Shown here: positions 5,723-5,896 of the stretch, piece by piece
How positions within the stretch are numbered: the stretch's first letter is position 1
Layout: the number at the start of each line of letters is the position of its first letter
Origin: Planctomycetota bacterium
GTDB lineage: Bacteria; Planctomycetota; Planctomycetia; Pirellulales; UBA7805
Assembly (NCBI GenBank): GCA_030605285.1
Contig: JAUWIQ010000142.1
Location: 1 to 5,896 of the forward strand
Reading direction: 5' to 3'
DNA length: 5,896 nucleotides
Translations under genes and position numbers: made by a program
The notes under the pieces: generated by a model
Seen by the model: only the letters and a program-made list of their open reading frames with translations
What the model was told of the DNA's origin: nothing
Databases searched by the model: none

Positions 5723-5896
5723 TTATTTTGTCCCACCCGGCGGCTTCTCGGTCGACTCGGGCAGCACCAGATCGACCACCAACGGCCAGTGGTCACTCGT
5801 GGAGAGATCGGTCCCGCGCGAGACAAAGGTCCGCCGCAGGTGTTTTTCGAGCGCTTCGGGCAGCAGGATATGGTCGATCATCGTATAGACATCCTC
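5723..5896 (-). CDS. Endonuclease/exonuclease/phosphatase-fold protein, C-terminal part
   Basis: The last 57 codons of a leftward gene running off the right edge of the window; stop TAA at 5723-5725. The peptide holds the two terminal motifs of the DNase I-like fold: IDHILL (residues 7-12), which brings the Asp-His dyad, and TSDHWPLVVDL (33-43), the SDHxP motif with the catalytic His36. It ends in a charged, Pro/Gly-rich tail. This superfamily includes nucleases, phosphodiesterases and sugar or lipid phosphatases that need a divalent metal. The C-terminus alone does not tell which, nor whether the protein is secreted. It lies 135 bases upstream of the aldolase on the same strand, so it may or may not share the transcript. 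No frameshift or premature stop is seen in the visible part. Confidence 0.82.
   Translation of the reverse strand, partial: EDVYTMIDHILLPEALEKHLRRTFVSRGTDLSTSDHWPLVVDLVLPESTEKPPGGTK

Noticed and set aside
5163..5723. 186-codon minus-strand frame whose ATG overlaps the stop of the endonuclease-fold gene (TAATG)
   Set aside because: The TAATG junction looks like translational coupling, but after about 46 codons the frame overlies the aldolase out of phase, and the peptide is Gly/Arg/Pro-rich with no domain. Aldolase is clearly the real gene.

Overview
The window is a compact nucleoside-salvage and deoxynucleoside-catabolism locus from a bacterium with moderately GC-rich DNA. I found no rRNA, tRNA, CRISPR array, insertion sequence or phage gene. 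From memory of protein styles, the hypoxanthine phosphoribosyltransferase, the deoxyribose-phosphate aldolase and the pair of trimeric-type purine nucleoside phosphorylases look most like Planctomycetota. The frequent lack of a clear Shine-Dalgarno sequence fits that, but the lineage is an inference and no taxonomic marker gene is present.

Layout. On the + strand the window opens with the last 89 codons of a concentrative nucleoside transporter (1-272). After 34 bases comes a hypoxanthine/guanine phosphoribosyltransferase gene (307-834). These two converge, with only 20 bases between stop codons, on a leftward (- strand) gene set. Read in its own direction, this set is: the 3' end of an endonuclease/exonuclease/phosphatase-fold gene (5723-5896), a 135-base spacer, deoxyribose-phosphate aldolase (4865-5587), purine nucleoside phosphorylase B (3995-4831), purine nucleoside phosphorylase A (3104-3976), thymidine/pyrimidine-nucleoside phosphorylase (1721-3031), cytidine deaminase (1339-1728) and a Nudix hydrolase (855-1292). 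Gaps within the six-gene run are 33, 18, 72, -8 and 46 bases, so a single operon is likely.

How the genes fit together. The transporter brings nucleosides in. Cytidine deaminase turns (deoxy)cytidine into (deoxy)uridine. The pyrimidine phosphorylase and the two purine phosphorylases release bases and (deoxy)ribose-1-phosphate. After a phosphopentomutase step, whose gene is not in the window, the aldolase splits deoxyribose-5-phosphate into acetaldehyde and glyceraldehyde-3-phosphate. The phosphoribosyltransferase recovers hypoxanthine and guanine as nucleotides. The Nudix enzyme may clean up nucleotides.

Most worth a second look: the two tandem purine phosphorylases differ at the residue that reads purine position 6 (Asn in A, Asp in B), and B has further changes reminiscent of methylthioadenosine phosphorylase. 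This suggests a division of labour between 6-oxo and 6-amino purines. Other oddities are a nine-G run inside the pyrimidine phosphorylase gene and four consecutive genes sharing one reading frame, separated by single stop codons. I see no strong evidence of a wholly new system; this is a well-formed metabolic operon with a few unusual details.
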